Below are positions 45,120 through 55,527 of a stretch of 64,000 bases of DNA, piece by piece. The DNA lies in assembly GCA_032622095.1 (NCBI GenBank), contig CP136068.1:120657989-120721988 (forward strand), given 5' to 3'. Position numbers and translations under genes: made by a program. Each line of letters starts with the position of its first letter. Positions within the stretch are counted from its first letter, which is position 1. Below the pieces are notes generated by a model, which saw only the letters and a list, made by a program, of their open reading frames with translations, was not told the origin of the DNA and searched no databases. Origin of the DNA: Siphonodentalium dalli. Lineage: Eukaryota > Mollusca > Scaphopoda > Gadilida > Siphonodentaliidae.

Positions 45120-46215
45120 GAATGGAGTGGTTGAACATATTTATTGTGACCCACAACGTATATATACATTACACATATTATTATAGGCATAGATAGTTGT
45201 GTGGGCACAGTGGATCGGAGCAAAGTTGCGGAACTTATCAGAGCCCCTCTCCTCTGGCATTCGGCTGCTAATAAATGTATTTAGAGATATGTTCAAACAT
45301 TTCTGTTTAAAGTGGCTGCTGCATGAAGTTGCTGTTTGGAGTGGCTATGGTCTCGCGTTAGGGGAAAAGGATAACATTTTTTATGAGAGTTATGAGAAAC
45401 GGTCAGTCGAGGAAACAAATGAATGGACTGTCTCGAAAATGCGCGTATTTATTGTTTCACTGTAGTGCAGAATGCCAAACAGGAGATCTTTTTCAGAGAC
45501 AATGGCCACATTAAGTTCGTCCAACCTTGCCCACATGAGTTCTCTGAACGGAGTGACCGTAAGTGAACGTTCAAGCGACCACGATTCAATCACACGTGAA
45601 GGCATCGTGCCAGACAAAATCGTGGATAGTCTTTTCACACGTTTGCGATCTCGTCACATATGAGGATCTCGTAAGCCATGGCTAACCACGTGATTGACTA
45701 CCCTATACGATCTTTCCATCTACCATTTTTACGTAAACACGACTGCGATTCCACCGCAAGTGGAGATAACCATGCAAGGATACACCACGATTTCGCAGCT
45801 GAAATAAAACAGCTCTTGTTATTCATTTTATACTCACGATCTTATCGCGAGCATGCGCAGTCCAAATATCGGTTACTACCCACGACGGAACACTTCCCAC
45901 TAACTGGTCGTCTCAACGTTCACTAACTAAATAGTTCAAAATGTACATTCATTGTGCGTATATTACAAAATCGTGCTTATCGGGATTAGCATTACCTTCG
46001 CCATCGCTGTGCGGCCTATGTTATAGTCTGATGTGATATCTCACCAACTTGGCCACTGCATGGGGTCACAGGACTGAGTTAAAATGACTGCATATACAAT
46101 GCATCTGTTTCCCCGCAAATGTGCTTGTAGTTAAACTAGTTTATATAGCAACAGATACACGATTCCGCCACTCATACCAATAACGTGACCATAAAACAGG
46201 ATAATTTTGCCTCAT
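45120..46215. other. Upstream intron or flank, no gene recognised
   Basis: Frames at 45199-45465 (plus) and 45390-45638 (minus) overlap and show no motif I recognise. TATCGCGAGCATGCGCAGTC at about 45844 resembles CGTGAGCATGGAGAGTCCAG at 43921, hinting at a shared repeat. Confidence 0.4.
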
Positions 46216-47850
46216 CAGAATCGTAGCTATTCAGCAGGATCCACCATCATCATAGCAAATTAGCAGGATCACCTAACCAGGGGTGATAACCACCTACATA
46301 CTGACATGTACTGCAGTCACACCAGTAACATATTAACATAACCATATATAAACATATTAACATAATCATAGCAATTCAGCTGGATCCACCAGCATCATAG
46401 TAAATTAACAGGACCAAATAAGCAGGGGTGATAGCCACCTAAATACTGACATGTACTGCAGTCACACCAGTAACATATTAACATAACCACCTAAATACTG
46501 ACATGTACTGCAGTCACACCAGTAACATATTAACATAACCACCTAAATACTGACATGTACTGCAGTCACACCAGTAACATATTAACATAACCACCTAAAT
46601 ACTGACATGTAATGCAGTCACACCAGTAACATATTAACATAACCACCTAAATACTGACATGTACTGCAGTCACACCAGTAACATATTAACACAACCACCT
46701 AAATACTGCAATCACACCAGTAACATATTAACATAACCACCTAAATACTGACATGTACTGCAGTCACACCAGTAACATATTAACATAAAAACCACCTAAA
46801 TACTGCAATCACACCAGTAACATATTGACATAACCACCTAAATACTGACATGTACTGCAGTCACACCAGTAACATATTAACATAACCACCTAAATACTGA
46901 CATGTACTGCAGTCACACCAGTAACATATTAACATAACCACCTAAATACTGACATGTACTGCAGTCACACCAGTAACATATTAACATAACCACCTAAATA
47001 CTGACATGTACTGCAGTCACACCAGTAACATATTAACATAACCACCTAAATACTGACATGTACTGCAGTCACACCAGTAACATATTAACATAACCACCTA
47101 AATACTGACATGTACTGCAGTCACACCAGTAACATATTAACATAACCACCTAAATACTGCAATCACACCAGTGACATATTAATATAACAGTAAATAGCAA
47201 TATGTTTACATAATCATAGCAATTCAGCAGGATCCACCAGCATCAAAGCAAATAAGCAAGACCACCTATCCAGGGGTGATAACCACCTCAATACTGGTAT
47301 TGTATTGTACTGTATTCACACCAGTAACATATTAACATAACCACCTAAATACTGACATGTACTGCAGTCACACCAGTAACATATTAACATAACCACGGTA
47401 AACCACCTAAATACTGCAATCACACCAGTGACATATTAATATAACCATAGCAATATGTTTACATAATCATAGCAATTCAGCAGGATCCACCAGCATCAAA
47501 GCAAATAAGCAAGACCACCTATCCAGGGGTGATAACCACCTCAATACTGGTATTGTATTGTACTGTATTCACACCAGTAACATATTAACATAACCACCTA
47601 TATACTGACATGTACTGCAGTCACACCAGTAACATATTAACATAACCACCTAAATACTGCAATCACACCAGTGACATATTAATATAACCATAGCAATATA
47701 TTTACATAATCATAGCAATTCAGCAGGATCCACCAGCATCAAAGCAAATTAGCAAGACCACCTATCCAGGGGTGATAACCGCCTCAATACTGGTATTGTA
47801 TTGTACTGTATTCACACCAGTAACATATTAACATAACCACCTATATACTG
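46215..47850. repeat. 52-bp satellite with a higher-order unit
   Basis: About 25 units of CCACCTAAATACTGACATGT, ACTGCAGTCACACCAGTAAC, ATATTAACATAA, some shortened by loss of the ACATGTACTGCAG part. Every few units a longer segment with CAATTCAGCAGGATCCACCA and CAGGGGTGATAACCACCT breaks in; the last third is built from a unit of about 240 bp that combines both. Non-coding. Confidence 0.93.
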
Positions 47851-47879
47851 ATGCTTACTATATCCACGCCAGTAGTTCG

Positions 47880-49685
47880 GACTAACATAACCACCGACAT
47901 ACCGACATGTACTGCATTCATACCGGCAATCAATCAGCGATTAGCACATGCTACTTCTGATGGAAGCAAAGAAAACTCAGGCTAAACGACTCAACGCGAA
48001 GTATAATCACCTACGATGTCGATATACCTCTACCTTGGTTATGAATTGCCTTGCCCGAGAAAACTTAGGTAATATATAGCACCCGAGAATCATTACGACA
48101 TCAAGGGAGTATGCCGTATTTATTCACGCTTTAACAGCATATATGTCTTTGCTGTTCGTGCTGGGAAATCAACTGGAAGAGTATAGGAGGTAGATTTAAT
48201 CGTAGTTGCAGGTTACCAGTGTTATTTGTCGCACTGCATGCACTCGAATATATCTGAGATCCACATTACCCCCTGTTAATGTGCAAGAAATGTACACCCT
48301 GGCAACGCCCCAAATGTAAAATTGCAGAATTAATTAGCATAGAACGTCATCTCGGGCATATATATACACAAGTACCAATCTCTACCAGAGCGCGCCAGTC
48401 ATACATGTACTTCCTTTCTGACTCTGTCACCGGCTGGGTACTGGTCTGCCGTTTCTATATTTAGCGCGGGGTTTTCCAAACAAAATGGCGAAAACCGATC
48501 GCCACAAAGTCAAATTTCCTTTGTGCTTTGAGAAACATTCCCGCACTAAAAATTTAATGACATAATGGAGATCAGAGCGGTAGTTTTGTTGACGATTTTC
48601 GCAACCAACTCTTCAAAATTGGAGCAAATTAGAACTCTTGTGTCTGACTTGCCATGCGTGTTGTCGGGACATTGTGGTCCATGTGCGGTTATACTTTTGT
48701 GGTGATAAAATAATCGGAGAACCAAATCACACCGTTTCGAAATATAGTTCTTTGGTTCTAGTGGGACTTTCCAAACTTAAGGTACGAAACCATGCACACA
48801 AACTTTGTTCGATATTTTGTGTGCTTAATAAGGGCAGAATTTTGCTATGCTCGCTTAGTATATATTTTAATATCGCGGAAGTCCACCAAATGTGGGGGAA
48901 ATGTCGCCGATAGCAGCGGTTTTACCGAGTCACCAAGGGAGGTAAACCCTGCATGGAGTTTGCACATGTACCTCTATGTTGTATTCGAATCACGCAGCGC
49001 CACCTGGATGTTCCGGAACGGCGGGTTACCAAGATCGTATACTGCGAACAGGTCCCTAACGATTTGAACACCGAGAAATGTTCCCTCTATGTTACTATAT
49101 ATAGTGCATGGATGTATGCTAATCTGGGTTGTTCGCGAACGGTTGGGCTCCCGAGATCGAACAACGAGAGCTGACCCGAGAACACCGTGACGTCATGTTT
49201 GCGAGTTTGGATTTTGACTCCCCATCTTTCGGTTTCCTAAACCGTTGCTCTTTGATGTTCGCGAAAGGTGGGTCCACTACACCGAGAACAGTTAACTGTA
49301 TAACACAATAGCATCACGTTCGTGAGTCTGGACTCTCACGCCCAAAACAAAAACCGGGGAGTGAAAATCTTAATTCTTCACACGTTCTTCACACGTTCTT
49401 CATTTATGCATAGTCACGGTGGGGAATCACGTGGTTTCGAGTTGATGAGTATCACGCATTCAAATTGGCCGAGGCGATCGCAAACGCGACAGAAACGAGG
49501 AAAAGGGTAAAAAAAAACTATAGGATATGATATAAAACTATTGGATATGACATATTACAAAGTATTTTGGCAGCTACTATAGCATATGCTATACTATTTT
49601 TCAAACAAGCCGATACCTCATTTTTGTCCAAACTCAGTTAGTTGCTCTAACATTCTGACCAAAGTTGTGAGTCGAAGGATTCTCA
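47880..49685. other. Upstream intron or flank, decayed repeats
   Basis: From 48950 to 49450 there are repeated phrases around GTTCGCGAACGG, CACCGAGAAC and TCACGTTCGTGAG, also seen near 43030-43200 (GAACACCGAGACG and CAAAACGGG). They look like old repeat copies. Overlapping frames of 60-91 codons here show no known domain. Confidence 0.45.
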
Positions 49686-49689
49686 TTGA

Positions 49690-50705
49690 TCTATATATAT
49701 GCACCTGAAGGTTTATATATACACACACGTAAGGATTGACCTTTAAATGTTTATATATTCACACGTAGGATTGGCCTTTAAATGTTTATATATTCACGCG
49801 TAGGATTGACCTTTAAATGTTATATACACACACGTAGGATTGACCTTTAAATGTTTATATACACTGTACACACACGTAAGATTGACCTTTAAAGGTTTAT
49901 ACATTCACGCGTAGGATTGACCTTTAAATGTTATATACACACACGTAGGATTGACATTTAAAGGTTTAATATATACACACGTAGGATTGACCTTTAAATG
50001 TTTATATATTCACGCGTAAGATTGACCATTAGATGTTTATATATTCACACGTAGGATTGACCTTTAAAGGTTTATATACACTGTACACACACGTAAGATT
50101 GACCTTTAAATGTTTATATATTCACGCGTAGGATTGACCTTTAAATGTTTATATATTCACACGTAGGATTGACCTTTAAAGGTTTATATACAATGTACAC
50201 ACACGTAATATTGACCTTTAAATGTTTATATATTCACACATATAGGATTGACCTTTAAAGGTTTATATACACTGTACACACACGTAAGATTGACCTTTAA
50301 ATGTTTATATATTCACACGTAGGATTGACCTTTAAAGGTTTATATACACTGTACACACGCGTAAGATTGACCTTTAAATGTTATATACACACACGTAGGA
50401 TTGACCTTTAAATGTTTATATATTCACACGTAGGATTGACCTTTAAAGGTTTATATATTCACACGTAGGATTGACCTTTAAAGGTTTATATACACTGTAC
50501 ACACACGTAGGATTGACCTTTAAATGTTTATATATTCACACGTATGATTGACCTTTAAATGTTTATATATTCACACGTAGGATTGACCTTTAAAGGTTTA
50601 TATATTCACACGTATGATTGACCTTTAAAGGTTTATATACACTGTACACACACGTAAGATTGACCTTTAAATGTTATATACACACACGTAGGATTGACCT
50701 TGTTC
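49690..50705. repeat. 35-bp minisatellite
   Basis: About 27 units of CACACGTAGGATTGACCTTT, AAATGTTTATATATT, in two length classes; the longer replaces TATATATT by TATACACTGTACA. Classes alternate in places (50060-50350), giving a higher-order pattern. Confidence 0.93.
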
Positions 50706-51600
50706 CCCACACATGTTACGCCTTTGTATATGTTTGGTTCGCATATTAGGGGACAGCTATAAGTTTACATGTTTATTATATAAATCCTAGTCTTTCTCCA
50801 GCATGCATGCAATAAGTGCAGCCGGTTTATAACTTCAGATTCACAATGCATCAGGCGTTCTGCGTACGACTTCGATAATGTGGTTATGTAAAATAGGGCA
50901 TGGGCGCGAATCACCTCATATAATCATTGCTAGGAAATCAATTTTTTTCCTTATAATTTTTTTTCGCAGTATCTGGGTCTGCTGGAATAAACGGCGAATT
51001 GTTTGAGTGCACCATCGCTGGGCTGGCGACTTCTCGAATCCTGAGCATATGACATGAGATAATATGATTGTTTCGCACAATACGAAGATTCCGTTGCACT
51101 GGAATACCGCGACGATTGAGGGTAATGCGATTTGGAATCGGTTTACGGGGGACAGAATGTCGTTATTCACCTCGGAGCTATCATTACGGGTCGTTAATGG
51201 CTGATCGGAGAACGGGACGTGAGCATAATGCAGCCAAAATCGACCCAAATACAACCGGGGATACAATGGTGCCCTCCCCAGGGGCCACATCATCACATCA
51301 CATGCCGTCTCGGCTCTGTTTTAAGACGTTTTTACCGGGGACACCAAAGCAGTCTTTGTGCGCATGGTGAATACTGAGATACTGCATGGACGCGTGAAAT
51401 CAAATAATCACTCCCTGTAAGGCTGCGCATGTTTAGGTTTTTCATTGTTTCAGCCGCTATATATGTCATATCACGCTTCTTCTTCATATTACGGCTTGCA
51501 GTCAATGTCTGACTATAATAAGCCGCATGGAGGACATGATTGGTCTAAACTGATGACTCTTTCGGTGTTAATCAGATGTTAGTGAGTCACATTGAATTAA
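50706..51600. other. Upstream intron or flank, no gene recognised
   Basis: Overlapping opposite-strand frames at 50916-51296 and 51068-51370, without recognisable domains. The segment 51478-51530 shares CTTCTTC and ACGGCTTGC with AATAAGCC with 18320-18385. Confidence 0.4.
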
Positions 51601-51636
51601 ATTTGGTGCGCCATCAGGATTTGTGTTTTATTTGTG

Positions 51637-51995
51637 TTTTTTTTTTTTTTGCTATAGGATAAAACTATTTACAATTGTTGGTGGTTTACAGAAGTTTGCG
51701 CCTCTTGCGCCTCGCGATCAGTGACTGGATGATGTCTGCAGTCAGTTTAGATTTGAAGATTTTAGGGTCGGGTAGTAAGGTTAATGCTGATGTACGTAAT
51801 AGGTTAAATTCTGCTATGGTTCTGGGGAAGAAAGAATAGTAGTCGGCATCTATGTTGGAATATATTGTGTGGATTCGTGTTAGCGTCTGTTCATCATTGT
51901 ATCTTGTAGTAGTGGTTATAGGGATTCGGATTTTATTTGGGTATGTTAAAAGTTCCTTGTTAATTATTTTTGAGAATACAGTTAGACTGGTTTGG
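51637..51995 (-). pseudogene. 3' end of a LINE: reverse transcriptase tail, 3' UTR and poly(A)
   Basis: On the minus strand, TSLTVFSKIINKELLTYPNK continues to DADYYSFFPRTIAEFNLLRT and DPKIFKSKLTADIIQSLIAR, ending RRKRRKLL and TAA at 51688-51686. The phrase S-F-F-P-R-T-I, then an aromatic and N-x-L, is the usual C-terminal signature of non-LTR retrotransposon ORF2 proteins of the CR1/RTE/Jockey type. A short 3' UTR and a poly(A) (T run at 51637-51650 on the plus strand) follow. The copy is cut at its 5' side near 51995, where SINE-like sequence begins; 5' truncation is usual for LINEs. Confidence 0.8.
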
Positions 51996-52300
51996 GTCGC
52001 GGTGTAAATATAGAAGACCGGTGACTTCTCTGCATGATATGTCTATAGATCTTTTGGTCACAGTCATTGGCTGAGGGATTCCGGATGCTGCCAACCTTCG
52101 GAGCGACTCCTGCCCGGCCCTCAGAGACTGTGTCATGATGCGACCGCTGTGGGGAGAACTATATGGTGAGCTTCGGTGAATCTCAAAAAGAACAGGGGAG
52201 TAGTGGAGCGGTCGCGGTGTAAATATAGAAGGCCGATGACTGCTCTGCACTAGAGGTCTGGATCTCTTGCTCACATTCGTTGGACGCTTTGTGTGATCAA
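51996..52300. mobile_element. Two opposed SINE-like copies
   Basis: GCGGTGTAAATATAGAAG with GACTTCTCTGCAT occurs at about 51998 and 52213. The first copy continues to TGCTGCCAACCTTCGGAGCG, matching (in reverse) the 5S-related copy at 54670-54850. Each is a fragment. Confidence 0.55.
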
Positions 52301-52307
52301 CGAAATT

Positions 52308-52309
52308 AT

Positions 52310-52385
<76 letters not shown>

Positions 52386-52437
52386 CTCTCTCTTCTCTCT
52401 TCTCTCTCTCTCTCTTCTCTTTCTCTCTCTCTCTCTC
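52308..52437. repeat. (CT)n microsatellite
   Basis: An almost pure CT run to about 52382, then imperfect to 52437. It makes long frames on both strands (a Ser-Leu run, an Arg-Glu run), which are not genes. Confidence 0.98.
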
Positions 52438-52639
52438 GTTCTGTTACACACGATTGACAGGGGGAGGCCGAGTAGAGTTAGTTTCACCTGCGCACGTGTA
52501 TTCGTCGGGGTATTATAAGAATTACAACTGGTTGATTTTTGTGGTTTAACGTCGTTTCAGCCGTAAGGCCATGCATATCACAACAAATTGTGACCGTTGA
52601 AACAAAAATATGATTTGCTAAATAGAAGATTAACTTGAT

Positions 52640-53125
52640 TTTTATACGACCGTTTGAGAAAAAAAAACTACCGTATTAAGTGATTGGTCTGTCTGTCTGT
52701 CCGTCCGTCCGTCTCTCTGTCCGTCCGTTAGCAGTTTTGGTTTCCGGATGATAAATCTAGTTTGGGTTAATTTATCGGAACTAAATTTGGTATGTGAGTT
52801 TTCCAGTCCAAATTACAGGTCAATTTCGAATTTGGGTTCGTTCCGATTATTTCGTACTGACTTATGGTTTTTTCGACTTAGAAATATTCAATATTTGAGG
52901 TTTCCGGATGATAAATTTAGTTTGGGTTATTTTATCAGAACCAAATTTTGTATGTGAGTTTTCCAGTTCGATATTGGTTTCGGTCCGAATATTTTTTTTA
53001 CTGACTTATGGCTCTTTTCGACATAGAATGTTCAATAATTGAGGTTTCCGGATGATAACTTTAGTTTGGTTTATTTTATCGGAACCAAATTTGGTATGTG
53101 AGTTTTCCAGACCAACATACAGGTC
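52640..53125 (+). repeat. Three direct copies of a unit of about 150 bp
   Basis: TTTCCGGATGATAA, TTTGGTATGTGAGTTTTCCA recur at about 52740, 52900 and 53043, preceded by a (GTCT/GTCC)n tract at 52688-52735. Confidence 0.75.
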
Positions 53126-53129
53126 AAGA

Positions 53130-53660
53130 TTTTTATTATCCTGTGAAACAAGATTCCAGCCAAAACACTCAAATGACTCCTCCGCTGTGAGTGATCTCCA
53201 CCAATATAGACAGGACGGGCCACCATACGGATTAGCTCCATACAGCAAGACAGTATTTACCAACATTCCAATAAATGAGTCCCAAGATGGCATTGACATA
53301 CATGTATGTGTCTACAGACTTAGTTCTCATAACCCTATATTAACCATCAAAAATGTCCACAAATCTACTAAGAAAAAAGTTTCAAAGCCTACTCCGTGTA
53401 CATTATAATTCTTCGAATACAGTGGTGACGAGGGACTTTAATATTGACTGGCTCACAGATTCTCCAGAAAAGCGTTCTGCTCAACAAATACTCGGAAGTA
53501 AAGATTTGCACCAAAGAATAACTCAGCCAACACATGACAGCGGGTCTTGTATTGACCTAATATTCTGCAATAATGATAAAATCTCCTGCGGCGTGGCATA
53601 AGTATATTTCTCAGACCACAAGGTGGTGTGGGCTGCATGGAATGATAAATGACCTTCATA
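53130..53660 (+). pseudogene. Broken endonuclease (EEP) domain of a non-LTR-type element
   Basis: Two frames together resemble the exonuclease-endonuclease-phosphatase fold carried by LINE ORF2: RPPYG-like DGPPYGLAPYSKTVFTN, then IDIHVCVYRLSSHNPILTI; after a frameshift near 53400, NSSNTVVTRDFNIDWLTDSP (the D-F-N-I-D motif; usually G-D-F-N) and DSGSCIDLIFCNND, then a TAA where a sense codon is expected, and YFSDHKVVWAAWND (the S-D-H motif). The arginine in R-D-F-N replaces the usual glycine. At least one frameshift and one in-frame stop show it is dead. Other mobile elements with an EEP domain are possible sources. Confidence 0.78.
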
Positions 53661-54690
53661 AAGGTACAACAAACCCTATTAAAATACCGTGTTTTTTATA
53701 TGTCAATTTGACTTAAAAAATTCAGCGTCCGCACATAACATTTCCAATACTACAATTTAGTGTCACTGCCATTGTTTGTTTGTGTACAGGTCATAAAAGC
53801 ACACCGGGCGTATTTTGCCACATCCAGCATCGCTCTTGTTATTTATTCTGATACTGGTGAACACAATACTAATAGTATATACTGCATGTATTACCGTCTA
53901 ACTTTTTTTTATATAATTGAGTTATTGATTGATTTGATTGTTTGTTGGCAAAAACATGTATACATATATAACGGTACATCTATTATATATTTTGGAACTT
54001 CTGTCTGTCTGTTGTATGTACGAATGTGTTATCGAAAACTGCTAGACCGATCCGACTCAAATTTGGTATGTATGCCTTCTTTGATCCCGGAAACAATATT
54101 GACGGGTTCAATTTCACGTGCGACCGTGTCCTTGACCTCGCTTATATACGTTCATATAGGCCTATGCATGTTTCTGGACCGATCGAACAATAGTGTTTTT
54201 CTTTCTCCTAATACTTTTCTGCCCAGACGGAGGCGATCACAAAGAAATCCCTAAATAGCCCGGACGAAGTCGGGCATATCATCTAGTATTATATATTTAT
54301 ACAAGGCACCGAAAAACACATATAAGTTCGTTACCCCATATATATATGAGAGGAATGACTTAAATTTGTATTTATACACCGATCGAGTTATCCTCGCTAA
54401 TCAACTGACAAATTTGCCCTGTGTTTCGATCACAAATGTCAATGTGAGCTAATCGAGAATTGAAAGAGGCTCAACGAGCGTCGACCTGGACGCCAGGGAG
54501 GCGGTGGGGATTAGCAGCGGAGCGCGTTTACAGGCGTTACAAGGATGCATACATCGATTCTGTTTTAAATCACGCAAAGTCTCGACATTTAAACGAAAAC
54601 TGTCATGGGTGAATGATTATATCAAATCACAGCTTTAAAATTCTACATCTAAAAGCGATGATCAGCTCTCTGTGGTGCGGGAGTCGCACC
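53661..54690. other. Flank with one longer open frame, no known gene
   Basis: A plus-strand frame at 53760-54254 (164 codons) is Ile/Tyr-rich and ends in AAATAGCCCGGACGAAGTCG; the last 250 bases (CTAGACCGATC, AAATTTGGTATGTATG, CCCGGACGAAGTCGGGC) resemble the GTCGAAATC and CCGACTTCGTCC repeat at 33290-33930. I read it as repeat, not gene. Confidence 0.4.
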
Positions 54691-54850
54691 GAAAGTTGGC
54701 AGCACCTGGAATCCCAAGCCGGTCACCCATTCAAGGACTAACCGATCTCGACGTTGCTTAACTTCGAAGATCAGACAAAGCGTCTAAGAGATATAGATAT
54801 CGCATGCAGAGAAGTCATCAGTCTTCTATATTTACGCCACGACCGCTACA
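54660..54850 (-). mobile_element. 5S-rRNA-related sequence, probably a SINE
   Basis: On the minus strand between about 54780 and 54698: GTCTGATCTTCGAAGTTAAG, CAACG, GATCGGTTAGTCCTTGAATG, GGTGACCGGCTTGGGATTCC, AGGTGCTGCC. This follows the 3' two thirds of 5S rRNA in order, including the internal box A (GAAGTTAAGCA) and box C (GGGTGACC) of the polymerase III promoter. The 5' third of 5S is missing, and the flanks (GGCGTAAATATAGAAGACTG; GGTGCGACTCCCGCACC) recur at 51996-52300. That makes a 5S-derived retroposon more likely than a 5S gene. Confidence 0.7.
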
Positions 54851-55527
54851 TGTACTGTAGATTTATTAGCAGACTGAAAGTCCCAATGAAGACCGTGTTC
54901 TGAGCAATGAATTTTGGAGAAAAAAATCTCATAAAACAAAGCACACATTTTACTAATCATTGTGATCAGAGTTTTCGCACTTCTTTGCTGTTTACTTGCA
55001 TCGACAGGTGTGGGAAGTGTGCTGTCTAATCAAGACCACCATCGATTCTCATACTTCCACAGCACATTTCGCGACCTGATTTCCATTCTGTCCTAAGTGA
55101 CATGCTGGTACGAAACGTCCGTATGGGTATCGTTGGAATCGGCATCAAATTCCGCGTCTAACGGTACCGGCCTCTAAGCGGTATCTGTTGTTTTCGCGGC
55201 GATATTAGCTATTCTTTTCTGTCCGTTCTGCATAAAAACACTATTTCTTAGAACCATTATGTCCTATAACTAAAAAATACTTATAAAGCCAGTTATATCA
55301 TGTCTTTTAAAAACAAAGATGAATTCTATCTTGAGTTTCAGATACAACAGATAATTATTCAGATCGATGTTGTTCTATGTGCAGTTCGGCTTTACGAACT
55401 GTCACTTACTACAGGATGGAACTGAAATATTTTGCTAAATTCTCTCACATCGAACAGGTTGCAACTCAAGTTGCGATCGAACCTGATCGAACAGCGAAAA
55501 ATTTTCCCGCGAAAAGAAACACACGTA
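54851..55527. other. Flank, no gene recognised
   Basis: No repeat or domain recognised. Two opposed frames of 60-72 codons at 55377-55595 overlap and straddle the edge of the palindrome. Confidence 0.45.

Noticed and set aside
45390-45638. Minus-strand frame upstream of the pore exon, considered as a channel S1-S3 or PAS exon
   Set aside because: No resemblance to ERG S1-S3 or PAS sequence, and no matching donor that would join ACAACG in phase was identified.
51960-52549. Long Arg-Glu and Ser-Leu frames
   Set aside because: Produced by the (CT)n microsatellite.
53760-54254. 164-codon plus-strand frame
   Set aside because: Low-complexity Ile/Tyr-rich start and a repeat-derived end; no domain.
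54698-54780. Functional 5S rRNA gene
   Set aside because: The first third of 5S is missing, and mismatches lie in conserved stems.
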